The notes under the pieces were generated by a model. It did not search any database. It was not told where the DNA came from and saw only the letters and a list, made by a program, of their open reading frames with translations. A DNA stretch of 64,000 nt from positions 1 to 64,000 of the forward strand of contig CAVIQK010000001.1 of assembly GCA_963644945.1 (NCBI GenBank), written 5' to 3'. How positions within the stretch are numbered: the first letter of the stretch is position 1; every line of letters starts with the position of its first letter. The DNA is from CAVIQK01 sp963644945. GTDB lineage: Bacteria > Bacillota > Clostridia > Christensenellales > DTU072. Positions 15,369 to 25,458 of this stretch are shown here, piece by piece. The translations under genes and the position numbers were made by a program.

Positions 15369-17515
15369 TTTATCTCCATCGGTGCAAGAGTCAAAGTTGT
15401 TTTTTCTCCGCTTATATCATAGAAATCGGTTGTTTGTGTGTCGTTAGAATTGTTGACTACCGCATAAGTCGATTTGTTGGGGTAGTAGTTGCACTCTGTA
15501 AGAGGATTGGTAGAGAATGCTTTGTTGATCTCGGCATCCTTTCCTGCCGTCCAATAAATGGCTCTATAAAGAAGTCTTGCATTGTCGAAGTTGTAAGGAA
15601 TGCCGGCAATATAAAATGCACGACCTTTTCCGTATTGATTGCAAGCCATTTTGACTTCGCCTACATTTACCTTTCTTTGGAATCTGTCCGAGAAGGTTAT
15701 ATCAAGAACTTTGGCTCCGTCAAGTGCATAAATGTTTTTCATTCCTTCACCGTAATCGACGGGAGAAGTGAGATCTTTGGTGATAAAGTGAGAAGTCTCT
15801 TTGTTGATATTGTATTTGTCTAGTGACAATGTGAACCCAACTTCTTTATCGACGCCTAGGACGTCTGCAAGACGGAAGAATCTACCGCCTTTTTCGTAAG
15901 CAGAAGGCTCGCCTACACCGATAAATCCGCCACCGTTATAGACATATTCTCTTACTTTGGATACGACTTCTTCGTCCCATTTGCTTCCGCCCGAAAATGC
16001 GGTATAAGCATCGCCGGCGTTGATAACTACATCATAATCGTTGAGTTTGCCGTTCTTGACATCGTCAAAATCGATGAAGTCAACATCAACAGCAAGTCCC
16101 GAAAGTGCTTCGAGTATGCCTTGGTAGGAATAAATTTGTTGATACCAAAGTTCGTGAGCGACCATGTGGCTCATCCAACTACGAATTTTGCCCCATGCGT
16201 TGAGAATTGCTACTTTTACTCCGGAGTAGGCTTTTCCGCCTTCGACGGCAGAGTGAATAGTTCTAAACTCATTGCAGATTTCTTCTACACGGTCAATAAA
16301 TTTAGGGAATTTTGCGGCAAGAGATAAGTATCCGCCGTATCCTATACGGTCAAGAGGTTTACGCATAATAGCACGTCTTGCCGTAAGCCAGTTGTGGTTG
16401 AGTTCGATGGTAGGATCGTTGCCTTCATAGAACGTATCGGGGAAGAAGTAGGGGAGGAATCTTCCTTCTCTTACTTTGACGTGAGGTATTTCGGACAACA
16501 TTCTTACGGTGACTCCACCGCCAACAGAACCGACGACAGCATCAAGGTTGATGTCTTTGAAATACTTTCCGTAAGGCTCTGCACCTATCCAACAGTCACC
16601 AAGGAACATCATTGCTTCTTTGCCGTTTTCGTGTACGATTTCCACAAGTTTTCCGGCTTTCTTTGTGACATAGCGTTGTACGAAGTCCATATAGTCAAGG
16701 TACTGTTTGCTAGGCACTCTAAAAGTGTTGTTGTAATAGCCGTTGTCGATGATATATTCGGCTCTCATTTTGTAGCCGTATTCTTTTTCGAACTCGTCTA
16801 GCATCAAAGGAGATACACTCATCGTGTAGCCGAACCAGTCAACATAACGCTCTTTTTTCTTGTCGTTGAATACAAGTGAGAATTGATAAAGGAAAGTGGT
16901 AAATCTTACGACATTTGTTTCTCCGTGAGCGAGACACCATTCTCTCATGTGTCTTTCTACATATTCGGCAGTCTTGGGATATTTGGGATCGTACATCATT
17001 TGTTTTTCGACATCCCAATTGTTGGTAATGTAGTTGTACATTTGGACAGGATCCCATATAGACCAAGCCATAAAAGAAACCGTATATTCGTGGAACGGCT
17101 TTGCATTGTCGATGGTGACAGTGCCGTCTTTTTCGCTATAAGAAAAACTTTCAACAAGTTGATTGTCCGTTCTGTCCATTACTTCCCAGTAAGAAGTAGT
17201 GCCGAAGTCGGCTTTTAATTGTTGTTCAAAATATCCGTCCATGATGTGCATCGTGAGAGTTTTTTCGGTGGCGGTGAAGAAATTGCTCATCAAAAAGACG
17301 TGTTCAAGTTCGTCAAGGTTGTTTTTTGCCCACTCGTTGTCGCCTCTTATGACAAAATAAGTGTTGTAAACTTTGTCGGCAAGTTCTTTTGCGTTTTTAG
17401 GCAAAACCGTTCCGTCACAATCTCTTACGGCATCGGCGCCCCAACGTGCAATTATTTTTTTTGTTTCTTCCACAAACGATGCGTCTGTGGGGATGGTTAT
17501 TCTACCTTTTTGCAT
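15353..17515 (-). CDS. GH112 1,3-beta-galactosyl-N-acetylhexosamine phosphorylase
   Basis: Phosphorolyses galacto-N-biose (mucin core) or lacto-N-biose (milk glycans) to galactose-1-phosphate and the N-acetylhexosamine. The 720-residue length and N-terminus (KGRITIPTDASF, then WGADAVRDCDGT) match GH112. AMMFLGDCWIGAEPYG contains Asp307, the likely general acid by analogy with Asp313 of the Bifidobacterium longum enzyme. No signal peptide, so the disaccharide must first be imported; no dedicated importer is visible here. GalNAc versus GlcNAc preference cannot be decided. AAAGGAGTGAAATATG gives the start. It is preceded by a lipoprotein gene and followed by an overlapping DUF4838 gene. Confidence 0.9.
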   Translation of the reverse strand: MQKGRITIPTDASFVEETKKIIARWGADAVRDCDGTVLPKNAKELADKVYNTYFVIRGDNEWAKNNLDELEHVFLMSNFFTATEKTLTMHIMDGYFEQQLKADFGTTSYWEVMDRTDNQLVESFSYSEKDGTVTIDNAKPFHEYTVSFMAWSIWDPVQMYNYITNNWDVEKQMMYDPKYPKTAEYVERHMREWCLAHGETNVVRFTTFLYQFSLVFNDKKKERYVDWFGYTMSVSPLMLDEFEKEYGYKMRAEYIIDNGYYNNTFRVPSKQYLDYMDFVQRYVTKKAGKLVEIVHENGKEAMMFLGDCWIGAEPYGKYFKDINLDAVVGSVGGGVTVRMLSEIPHVKVREGRFLPYFFPDTFYEGNDPTIELNHNWLTARRAIMRKPLDRIGYGGYLSLAAKFPKFIDRVEEICNEFRTIHSAVEGGKAYSGVKVAILNAWGKIRSWMSHMVAHELWYQQIYSYQGILEALSGLAVDVDFIDFDDVKNGKLNDYDVVINAGDAYTAFSGGSKWDEEVVSKVREYVYNGGGFIGVGEPSAYEKGGRFFRLADVLGVDKEVGFTLSLDKYNINKETSHFITKDLTSPVDYGEGMKNIYALDGAKVLDITFSDRFQRKVNVGEVKMACNQYGKGRAFYIAGIPYNFDNARLLYRAIYWTAGKDAEINKAFSTNPLTECNYYPNKSTYAVVNNSNDTQTTDFYDISGEKTTLTLAPMEIKWIKK

Positions 17516-17534
17516 ATTTCACTCCTTTTAGGTA

Positions 17535-18047
17535 TTATTCAACAATGGTCACTTTACCGTCGGTAAAAGTGTAATTATATGTGCTTTCGCTCCAACGTGT
17601 CATGTCGAAAGCGTCGTTTTTCTCGTCATGAAGAACAAGACTAAATTTTAGGGTTTCGTCTCCGGAAGTTTTCGTAAAGAAATTGGAAAGTTTGTCAAGG
17701 GTTATACTAAACTTCACTTTTCCGTCTTTGGTCGATTCGATGGCGCTTCCTTTTACGGAGAACAGCACTCTTTCGGTGTATCTAATGTCGTATCTGTCGT
17801 TTAGCGTAAAAGCCAAAATAAATGTTCTGTCGAGATCGGCATCTTTTTCTGCGGTAAAATAACCTTTCAATACATAGCCGTCTTTGAAACTGCCGTCAAG
17901 CGAATAACATACCGAAACATCGTCGTTTTCTTTACTGTCGTCGCCGATATTGATTTTTACGTCATAGACTGTTCCGCAAGCGGTCAAAGAAAAAAGCATC
18001 ACGATGCCGAGCAAGGCAATAAGTACCGTTGAGAGAAATTTTTTCAT
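17535..18047 (-). CDS. Lipoprotein of unknown function
   Basis: A 170-residue predicted lipoprotein: MKKFLSTVLIALLGIV signal with lipobox SLTAC, then a soluble domain rich in beta-strand-like alternation (YVLKGYFTAEKDADLDRTF, VKFSITLDKLSNFF). No family recognised. It ends 19 bases before the GH112 gene on the same strand and could be co-transcribed, suggesting a surface role linked to glycan use, but this rests on position only. Confidence 0.65.
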   Translation of the reverse strand: MKKFLSTVLIALLGIVMLFSLTACGTVYDVKINIGDDSKENDDVSVCYSLDGSFKDGYVLKGYFTAEKDADLDRTFILAFTLNDRYDIRYTERVLFSVKGSAIESTKDGKVKFSITLDKLSNFFTKTSGDETLKFSLVLHDEKNDAFDMTRWSESTYNYTFTDGKVTIVE

Positions 18048-18155
18048 TATATACTCCTAACTAAATAATATTATGTATAAATACATGCACTCTATATTCT
18101 AACAAAAGAAGAAAAAAAGTCAATAGAAAGAAGCGATAATGAGAAGAAAGCCAAG

Positions 18156-18178
18156 AAAAAGCCCCGCATAAGCGGGGC
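18156..18178 (-). terminator. Terminator after the large ABC transporter gene
   Basis: Perfect GC-rich stem GCCCCGC/GCGGGGC with a four-base loop followed on the minus strand by TTTTTC, nine bases past the ABC transporter stop. It separates that gene from the downstream lipoprotein-GH112 group. Confidence 0.8.
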
Positions 18179-18186
18179 ATAAGTCG

Positions 18187-21100
18187 CTATAAAGATCTTA
18201 TAGATTCGACAGGCGGTTTTTTGGCGGCAATGGCTACGGGGATAATTGTCGCAATCAAAGACACCACAATGGACACCACAAATATCAACAATACCTCTTT
18301 TATTCCGTATTCCAGAAGTTTTAATTGGAACGCACTCGAATAGGTCGATTTGTTGATAAACGAGCAAACGAATCCGGTGACTACGGATGAAATAGCAAAG
18401 CATACCATTGCAATAAATCCGCCTTCCGAGAAGAATATTCTAAACACATCCAATTCTCTTGCGCCGATTGCTCTAAGAATGCCGATTTCCCTTTGTTTTG
18501 CCGCAATCGAAATAGAAATGAAGTTGAATAAGAGTAGCGCCGCAAGCACTCCGACAACCGCCGCAACTATTATGAATATTTTTCTAAGAGATGCAATCAA
18601 CGATGCCATAAAATAAGTCGTCGTATATATGCAGTTGGTCATTTTGTACGTGACAAAATCTTCTTTAGGGGTAAGACAATACTTGGTTTGAGCGATTGAA
18701 TTGTCCGTCAAAGACATTGCATAATTGTATTTTGCGTCTGCAGGTACAACATAATCGGTTTTATATTCGGTTTTGTAATCGTCCTCATAAGAATAAATGC
18801 CCCCGAGTTCATATTCGTCAATTGCCGCAGATGAAATCAAAGGATAATAGGCATTATCTATCGCATCGCACAAATAAAAACCTACGACATTGAAAGAATA
18901 TTGTTTGTTGTTGCTTCCGTTTTTACCCGAAACCTCTAAATATTTGTTGAAAAACGCCTCTTTGTCAATAGGTGTTTCTCCGCCGTTTTCGTCGTATTGA
19001 GTGGCATTGTCAAGATAATAACGAAGACCGTCAAGAAGAACATCCACATCTTCATTTGTCATGCCTTTTCCGTATTTCTGATAAGCCGTTTCGAATTTTT
19101 CCGCATCTTCGTACTTGTACGAGGATTGTTCATTGTCTAATTCGTCATAAGTTGATACGGTTTCTGTTACGAAAGAGTGAATCCAATTCAACATATCGAA
19201 AAATCCTAGTGAATCAAAGGCGTCATAGAAAGGCAAATATATATTGTATTTGCCGTTTTGTTTAGAAAGAATAGGTGCTTCTTGCTTGGTTGCGGTCAAA
19301 GAGTCTTTGTCAAAAGAATAAAAAGAGAAGTGTTCTTCATGACCTGCGATTGAAGTTTCGTTTATATACACAAAACCCTCGGGTTCGTCGGAAGATTCTT
19401 TGTAAGGACGAGTAAGCGTCCCGTACTCCGCATAATTTGAGGAAATATATATTGACGGCTCGCTATAGAATATCGATTTATAAGCATCATAAAAATCGCT
19501 TGAAACGAAGACGAGTTTATGAAAACTTTCAGAAAGATATTCGGAAAACGAAGAAACAAGTTCTTCATAAGCGGTCTGTTTACCTTGGAAAGTTTCTTTT
19601 TTGTCGGCGATGTTTTTAAGGCTAACAAACTGCGGATCGTTATACAATTTGCCTTCGACTTTGACAATTCCCGTAACTTTCAGCGGAAAAGAAGTACGGC
19701 TGTTTGGATTGCTCATAACAAGATATTTTCCTATTATATCGCTTTCGTTATGAACGGTTGTCGTGGTCGAAGCGGTATTGCCGTTTTCGTCCGTCTCGGT
19801 ATAACCGTAAAATTTTAGACATTGATAAAAATAGTCCGTAATGGCTATTTCTTTTGAGTTTTTGGGATACTCACCGATAATCGAAAGACCGCTATTTTCC
19901 TTGATAAAATCGGCTCCCGCATCCGCAAAACCCGAAAAAATGTTGTTTGGATAGTAGTAATCGGACGAAGAGATTTCACCGAAGTTTGCGCTCCAAGAAA
20001 TTGCCTCTTGACCAAAATAGTTGGATTCTCCACGTGTGTTGGTATAATCAAAAACTGCGACGAAGTTTAGTCCGAGATTGTTGTCGTTAAGATTTTTTAT
20101 GTCGCTCGCAGAGAAAAGAGTGCTTACATCGGATTCGTTCGTGCAAATAAGTTTCCATTCGCCGTTGTCGTCTTTTTCGTAACCGAGTTCCGTTTGTTTA
20201 TAATATTTTGTCAAAGAAGTGGCATCGTATATTGAATCTTCTAGCGCCACACCCACAGAATATGCAGGATCGAAATTGACCATTGTCATTGCCGTACCGA
20301 ACAATGTGAACGAAATAACGGCAAGAAGAATGGTAAAAACCAAACGTATAGGTTTGGTTTTTAGTCCGCTTAGTCCTAGTTTTATCGCACGTTTTGCGGG
20401 GAGTTTTGACTTTATGAATTTAGGATGAGTATCTTGCGATTTTACCTTTTCGGCAATTGTTTCCGTATCGGTATTTTCAAAAGATTCTTTGCTGTCGTCA
20501 TCACGAATTTTACAAGTCTTTTTAATGGCGTTGACATCTTGCTCGCCAAATGAAATAACACCGGTTTTCCCGTGGTTTTTCATTTTTGAAAGCATGTCTT
20601 TCAAATCGGACTCGCTGACTTTTTCTATATCCTCGATTTTGATCGTAGATTCACCGATAAATTTGATATTGCCGTCATCTGTCGAGGTTGCCGGCACTAT
20701 GGTTTTAGATACATCCGAGATAATTTTGCCGTCTTTTAATTCGATGATTCGGTCTGCGTAATATTCGGCAAAATCTCTGTCGTGCGAAACGACGATAACA
20801 AGTTTTGTTGCGGACAATTTTTTCAGCGTGTCGAAGACTTGTTGACCGGTTTTGCTGTCGAGAGCGCCCGTCGGCTCGTCCGCCATAATTATTTCAGGCT
20901 CTTTTATAAGCGCTCTTGCGATGGCGATACGTTGTTTTTGACCACCGGAAAGAGTGTTGGGCTTTCTGCGACCAAGCCCCTCCAAATCTACTTGTTTTAG
21001 AAGATCGTTGACGGCTTTTACGTCGTTTTTCTTGCCTTGAAGTTGTAGCGCAAGAGCAATGTTTTGTTCGACGTTGAATTCCCCGAGAATGTTGTATTCT

Positions 21101-21372
21101 TGGAAAACGAAACCGATGAAAGTATTTCTATAACTGTCAAAATCGTTGGAAGAAAAGTCCTTACTGCTTTTGCCTTTGATGATAATTTCACCGTCGTCGG
21201 GGCGATCAAGACCGCCTGCCATGTTGAGCAGAGTAGATTTTCCGCTTCCGGATTTTCCCAAGAGAAAAACCATCCCCGTTTCGGGAAAATCGACGCTTAC
21301 ACCGTCGAGCGCTCGGACTTCCGCTCCGCCTTTTGTTTTGTAAACTTTAACCAAATTTTTTACAGATAACAC
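18187..21372 (-). CDS. ABC transporter, ATPase-permease fusion with a very large extracellular domain (MacB/FtsX type)
   Basis: One 1061-residue polypeptide. Residues 1-225 are a LolD/MacB-type ATPase: Walker A GKSGSGKSTLL, signature TLSGGQKQRIAIARAL, Walker B IIMADEPTGALDS, switch His in VVSHDRDFA. An acidic linker runs to about 320. One membrane helix lies near 342-362, then about 560 extracellular residues, then three C-terminal helices from about 925 with the FtsX/MacB permease pattern (REIGILRAIGARELDVFRIF). Such four-helix proteins act by mechanotransmission rather than as classical pores: peptide or lipoprotein handling, or bacitracin-type resistance. The external domain is much larger than that of MacB (about 200). 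Substrate unknown. Confidence 0.82.
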   Translation of the reverse strand: MLSVKNLVKVYKTKGGAEVRALDGVSVDFPETGMVFLLGKSGSGKSTLLNMAGGLDRPDDGEIIIKGKSSKDFSSNDFDSYRNTFIGFVFQEYNILGEFNVEQNIALALQLQGKKNDVKAVNDLLKQVDLEGLGRRKPNTLSGGQKQRIAIARALIKEPEIIMADEPTGALDSKTGQQVFDTLKKLSATKLVIVVSHDRDFAEYYADRIIELKDGKIISDVSKTIVPATSTDDGNIKFIGESTIKIEDIEKVSESDLKDMLSKMKNHGKTGVISFGEQDVNAIKKTCKIRDDDSKESFENTDTETIAEKVKSQDTHPKFIKSKLPAKRAIKLGLSGLKTKPIRLVFTILLAVISFTLFGTAMTMVNFDPAYSVGVALEDSIYDATSLTKYYKQTELGYEKDDNGEWKLICTNESDVSTLFSASDIKNLNDNNLGLNFVAVFDYTNTRGESNYFGQEAISWSANFGEISSSDYYYPNNIFSGFADAGADFIKENSGLSIIGEYPKNSKEIAITDYFYQCLKFYGYTETDENGNTASTTTTVHNESDIIGKYLVMSNPNSRTSFPLKVTGIVKVEGKLYNDPQFVSLKNIADKKETFQGKQTAYEELVSSFSEYLSESFHKLVFVSSDFYDAYKSIFYSEPSIYISSNYAEYGTLTRPYKESSDEPEGFVYINETSIAGHEEHFSFYSFDKDSLTATKQEAPILSKQNGKYNIYLPFYDAFDSLGFFDMLNWIHSFVTETVSTYDELDNEQSSYKYEDAEKFETAYQKYGKGMTNEDVDVLLDGLRYYLDNATQYDENGGETPIDKEAFFNKYLEVSGKNGSNNKQYSFNVVGFYLCDAIDNAYYPLISSAAIDEYELGGIYSYEDDYKTEYKTDYVVPADAKYNYAMSLTDNSIAQTKYCLTPKEDFVTYKMTNCIYTTTYFMASLIASLRKIFIIVAAVVGVLAALLLFNFISISIAAKQREIGILRAIGARELDVFRIFFSEGGFIAMVCFAISSVVTGFVCSFINKSTYSSAFQLKLLEYGIKEVLLIFVVSIVVSLIATIIPVAIAAKKPPVESIRSL

Positions 21373-21464
21373 AATACACTTCTCCTTATAATCTTGGTTT
21401 GCTGTAATTGTTTGTTTTATTTTTTGTCGCTATTTAATTGATTTTCAAATCTAATAGCGTGTTA

Positions 21465-22328
21465 TTATCCCCATATCGCCATAGCGATGGTAGCAACAGT
21501 CATCAAAGCAAGGCCGATAGACGCTTTTACGCTGATTTTTTCTTTGAAAACCACAGCGGAAAATCCTACGGCAACAAGAACACTTAATTTGTCAATCGGT
21601 ACCACCACACTCACTATGCCGTTTTGAATTGCGTAATAATAACACAACCACGATGCACCGGTTGCCACTCCCGATATCAGTATAAAAACGAGTTCTTTTC
21701 CTTCGATTTCTCTTATTTTAGACTGCTTGCCTTTTACCAGTACGACCACCCATGCCATTATGAGTACGATAATTGTCCTTATAGCCGTACCGAGATTAGA
21801 TTCCACTCCGTCAATGCCGATTTTTGCAAAGATCGAAGTCAATGCGGCGAACACTGCCGAACCGATTGCATAAGGAAGCCACGTCCGTTTGCTTTGTCCG
21901 TCCGACTCTTTTTTGTCTATCGTCAAGAAAATTCCTACGGCGATAAAAAAGGTACATACGAGTTTAACCCAAAGGTTGTTGGTTTCACCGAAGAATATGA
22001 TCGCAAGCAAAATGGTTAGGATAGTGCTTGATTTGTCAATCGGCACGACCTTGTTGACGTCCCCTAGGGACAAGGCTTTGAAATAGCAAAGCCACGATGC
22101 ACCGGTTGCCACTCCCGACAAAACAAGGAAGACAAGAGTCTTAGGCGTTATGTTTTTAATAGTATCGAACGAGCCGACGACAGCGACCATTATCCACGAA
22201 AACGCAAGTACGACAATTGTCCTTATAGCCGTTGCTACGTCCGAATCGGTTTTTTTGATGCCACATTTTGCAAGTACCGAAGTAATTCCTGCAAAAAATG
22301 CGGACAAAACCGCCATGACAATCCACAT
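21465..22328 (-). CDS. EamA/DMT-family transporter
   Basis: A 287-residue inner-membrane protein with ten predicted helices made of two EamA repeats; the repeat is visible as near-identical segments (VFLVLSGVATGASWLCYF in the first half, FILISGVATGASWLCYYY in the second). Each repeat ends with a PIDKxS...EK-type stretch. The drug/metabolite superfamily exports amino acids, nucleotides or metabolites; substrate not predictable. Its ATG lies three bases past the MATE stop on the same strand, so the two transporters are probably one operon. Confidence 0.85.
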   Translation of the reverse strand: MWIVMAVLSAFFAGITSVLAKCGIKKTDSDVATAIRTIVVLAFSWIMVAVVGSFDTIKNITPKTLVFLVLSGVATGASWLCYFKALSLGDVNKVVPIDKSSTILTILLAIIFFGETNNLWVKLVCTFFIAVGIFLTIDKKESDGQSKRTWLPYAIGSAVFAALTSIFAKIGIDGVESNLGTAIRTIIVLIMAWVVVLVKGKQSKIREIEGKELVFILISGVATGASWLCYYYAIQNGIVSVVVPIDKLSVLVAVGFSAVVFKEKISVKASIGLALMTVATIAMAIWG

Positions 22329-22331
22329 ATA

Positions 22332-23645
22332 TTATTTATATACGACTCCTTTTCGCTCGGATATTTGCATAAGAATAAAGCCTACGACAAAACTCAACAT
22401 TTCATATATAAGGAAGGTCCACCACACGAATTCCGCCCCGAATATAAGAGGAAGAACCATGACCGCAAAAATATTAAATACAAAACTTCTCAAAGAGTTG
22501 AGTATAATCGCTTCCTTTGTGCGTTTTGTGGAATATAGATATGTAGAAATTAGCGAGTTTAGAGCCGTCCCGATGAAACCTAGTGCATAGATAGGCATTA
22601 CCGAAACGGTGTAGTTTGTCGTGTCTGCGTCCGCCCCGAAAAGCATACAAATATATTTACCTACCACGAATAGCAGTCCGTAAACAATACCCACACCGAC
22701 AAGATCGATTATTGCCGAAACATTTCTTATGAAGTGGACTTCTTTGTCGTCTTTTTCACCGTAGGCTTGTCCGAGAAGGGGTTGTATGCCTTGCGAAACT
22801 CCCGCAAAAACCGCCACCGAGAAAGATGCGACATAACAAATTACGGAGAAAGAATTGAGTGCAAGTTCTCCGATTTTGTTGAGAAGCACGTAGTTGTAAC
22901 AATAGGTTGCGACAGGAGTAGCAAAACGAGAAACCGTCTCCGGAATTCCACGCAGAAATATCTTTTTGAACACAACCGCTTGGAATTTGAATTTTTTAAC
23001 ACGTAAATTGCCCTTTTTGAATATAAAATGAAGGGTGAGAATAAGAAAAGATACCGTTTGCGATATACCCGTAGCGATAGCCGCTCCCGCAATACCCATT
23101 TTTAGCGGAAATACGAACAACCAGTCTAGGAAAATGTTTAGACCGGAACTTATTGCCGATGCAATCATTACGAGTACGGGCGAGCCGTCGTTTCTGCAAA
23201 AGTATTGTAAAAGGACTCCCATCCCGTTGGGGACAAGGAAAACCGAGTACCACAAAAGGTAGTCATATACATAGTCAATATAAGTTTCGTTGGCACCCAG
23301 CATATACCCGAGAGGTCTTGCAAGAGTAGTCCCCACGATACACATGACTACGCTTAAAATAAGCATCAAAAAAGCCGAATGCATAAAAGCATCGTTGGCG
23401 CCTTCTTTGTTGTCTTTACCCATTCTTACGGCGGTTACGGCAACTCCACCGACTATTATGAGCATAAAAAGGGCATCAAGGACGAGAAGCAAAGGAAATA
23501 CCAAATTGACCGCACCGAGTGCGTTGGTACCGACTCCTTGCCCGACGAAAATTCCGTCAACTATCGTAAAAAGAAAAAAGCATATTTGACCGATGACCGA
23601 CGGAACGACATATTTTAGTAGCGTCAATACACGATTAGACTTCAT
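22332..23645 (-). CDS. MATE-family efflux transporter
   Basis: Multidrug/toxic-compound extrusion protein driven by Na+ or H+, 437 residues with 12 hydrophobic segments in two similar halves. The N-terminal half has the MATE pattern PSVIGQICFFLFTIVDGIFV and the second half GVSQGIQPLLGQAYGEKD. Substrate unknown. It starts 13 bases after the DUF47 gene on the same strand. Confidence 0.88.
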   Translation of the reverse strand: MKSNRVLTLLKYVVPSVIGQICFFLFTIVDGIFVGQGVGTNALGAVNLVFPLLLVLDALFMLIIVGGVAVTAVRMGKDNKEGANDAFMHSAFLMLILSVVMCIVGTTLARPLGYMLGANETYIDYVYDYLLWYSVFLVPNGMGVLLQYFCRNDGSPVLVMIASAISSGLNIFLDWLFVFPLKMGIAGAAIATGISQTVSFLILTLHFIFKKGNLRVKKFKFQAVVFKKIFLRGIPETVSRFATPVATYCYNYVLLNKIGELALNSFSVICYVASFSVAVFAGVSQGIQPLLGQAYGEKDDKEVHFIRNVSAIIDLVGVGIVYGLLFVVGKYICMLFGADADTTNYTVSVMPIYALGFIGTALNSLISTYLYSTKRTKEAIILNSLRSFVFNIFAVMVLPLIFGAEFVWWTFLIYEMLSFVVGFILMQISERKGVVYK

Positions 23646-23658
23646 TTTATTCTCCGAA

Positions 23659-24297
23659 TCAGGTGTTTTTCATTACGACCATTTCAATATTGTCGGCAAG
23701 AGATTCTGCCGAATCGTAAAAATCTTCGAATCTTTTATAGATAGCACGCCACTCGACAAGTTCTCTTGCATCCGTCGATGTTTCGGACAAATTTCTCATA
23801 GCGGTTTCGTATAGGCGATCGCCTTGTTCCTCTTTGTCGTTGAGTTTGATTATATAATCTCTTAAAGTCGAAGACTTTTTGAAATTGCCGAATTCTTTTA
23901 GCATGTTTACCACTAGTTGACAACACTCTATCATGAGGTCAACGAATTCGTTTGTATCCGGTCTTAAAGTTTTAATATCCGTCATATAAAAATATGTAGG
24001 TATCCCTTCGACTCCGTCTGTAATATTGTCCGTAAGATGCGAAAGTTTGAAAAGATCGTCTCTTTCGATCGGAGGTAAAAATTCTTTGACCAGTGCTTGT
24101 GTAAGACAGTGTTTTTCCTCGTCACAAGCATGTTCTAGTTCGTGCATTTTCAGGTGATTTTCTTTGAGAAGTTCGGGGTTGTAGTCGGTAAAAATAGTTT
24201 TCAAAAATTGTGCTTCTTCGAGAGCATATTCGGACATTTTTACAAGTGTCGCAAAGTAATCAAAACCTTTCTTTTTGAATTTGTTTGTAAATTTCAT
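23659..24297 (-). CDS. DUF47/PhoU-like accessory protein of the Pit phosphate transporter
   Basis: A 212-residue, mostly helical cytoplasmic protein of the DUF47 (YkaA/PhoU-like) family, usually encoded beside Pit transporters and thought to regulate phosphate uptake. Family features: FDYFATLVKMSEYALEEA at the start, the E..CDEEKHC helix and LTDNITDGVEGI with acidic metal-binding-type residues. It follows the Pit gene by 13 bases in the same transcript. Confidence 0.87.
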   Translation of the reverse strand: MKFTNKFKKKGFDYFATLVKMSEYALEEAQFLKTIFTDYNPELLKENHLKMHELEHACDEEKHCLTQALVKEFLPPIERDDLFKLSHLTDNITDGVEGIPTYFYMTDIKTLRPDTNEFVDLMIECCQLVVNMLKEFGNFKKSSTLRDYIIKLNDKEEQGDRLYETAMRNLSETSTDARELVEWRAIYKRFEDFYDSAESLADNIEMVVMKNT

Positions 24298-24310
24298 TTT
24301 TATCTCCCAA

Positions 24311-25357
24311 TTAGAATATTACTAAAAATAATTTTGTCATAAGATAGCCGATAATACCGCACCCGGGGAACGTGAGGATCCAAGTAAGGACCATTTCCTT
24401 CGCAACGCCCCAGTTGACTGCTCTAAAACGTTTTGCCGCTCCGACTCCCATAATAGCCGAAGTTTTTGCGTGAGTGGTAGATACGGGAAGCCCCGTAAGC
24501 GAACAGATAAGCAAACCTATGGTGGCGGACAAATCTGCCGCAAACCCTTGATATTTTTCAAGTTTAACCATGTCGCATCCTACCGACTTAATTATCTTCA
24601 TTCCGCCCATCGAAGTGCCTAGCGCCATAACCAAAGAGCATACGACCATCAACCATATAGGCACGTTGGTTGCACTCATCTCCATGCTTCCGCCGTTGAG
24701 TGTTATGCCAAGGAGAAATACCCCGATAAACTTTTGTCCGTCTTGTGCGCCGTGCATAAAAGCAGTGCCTGCCGCAGCCAAAATTTGACCTCCGCCGAAC
24801 ATTACGTTTGCTTTGTGATAGTTTACTCTTCTACACAAAAATTGTATGGCTTTCGTGATCAAAAATCCTAGTATAAAACCGGCTATAAGAGAGCCGACAA
24901 GTCCGACAAGAACTTTTATCCATTCTCCACCGTTTACGCCGTTTAGGTTCCCGTGCATGCCGATTGCGGCACCTGTAAGTCCGGCAATAAGCGCATGGCT
25001 TTCGCTTGTAGGGATACCGAATGCCCATGCAAGAATAGCCCACACGACTATTGCGAACATAGCGGCGGCAAGCGCTATCGATGCTTGATGCGCATCCGTT
25101 CCGAAATCTACCATATTAGAAATTGTTTCGGCAACTTTCGGCGAGAGCATCGTCATCACGAAGACACCTAAAAAGTTGAAACAAGCAGCCATAAGTATTG
25201 CGGGGCGAGGGCGAATCGCTCTGGTTGCCACGCAAGTAGCAATGGCATTAGGTGCGTCGGTCCAACCGTTTACCAAAATGACTCCGAAAGTAAGAATCGT
25301 CGTCAGCCAAAGCATTGGCGTAGTCGAGAGTTGTTGTGTAAATTCCAAAAAAGACAT
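24311..25357 (-). CDS. pit: Low-affinity inorganic phosphate transporter, Pit family
   Basis: Imports metal-phosphate with protons; 348 residues with about ten helices and the two inverted Pit repeats: GWTDAPNAIATCVATRAI in the first half and TGLPVSTTHAKTSAIMGVG in the second. AAAGGAGTAAAAA precedes the ATG. It leads the minus-strand group pit-DUF47-MATE-EamA and is divergent from the GGDEF-EAL gene across a 194-base gap. Confidence 0.92.
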   Translation of the reverse strand: MSFLEFTQQLSTTPMLWLTTILTFGVILVNGWTDAPNAIATCVATRAIRPRPAILMAACFNFLGVFVMTMLSPKVAETISNMVDFGTDAHQASIALAAAMFAIVVWAILAWAFGIPTSESHALIAGLTGAAIGMHGNLNGVNGGEWIKVLVGLVGSLIAGFILGFLITKAIQFLCRRVNYHKANVMFGGGQILAAAGTAFMHGAQDGQKFIGVFLLGITLNGGSMEMSATNVPIWLMVVCSLVMALGTSMGGMKIIKSVGCDMVKLEKYQGFAADLSATIGLLICSLTGLPVSTTHAKTSAIMGVGAAKRFRAVNWGVAKEMVLTWILTFPGCGIIGYLMTKLFLVIF

Positions 25358-25458
25358 TTTTTACTCCTTTGACTTCAAAATCAAGTTTAACACCTAATTT
25401 CAAATCAAGTCAAATCAATAACCGTTGTTGACAAAACATAAGAATAAGAAGTTGATTA

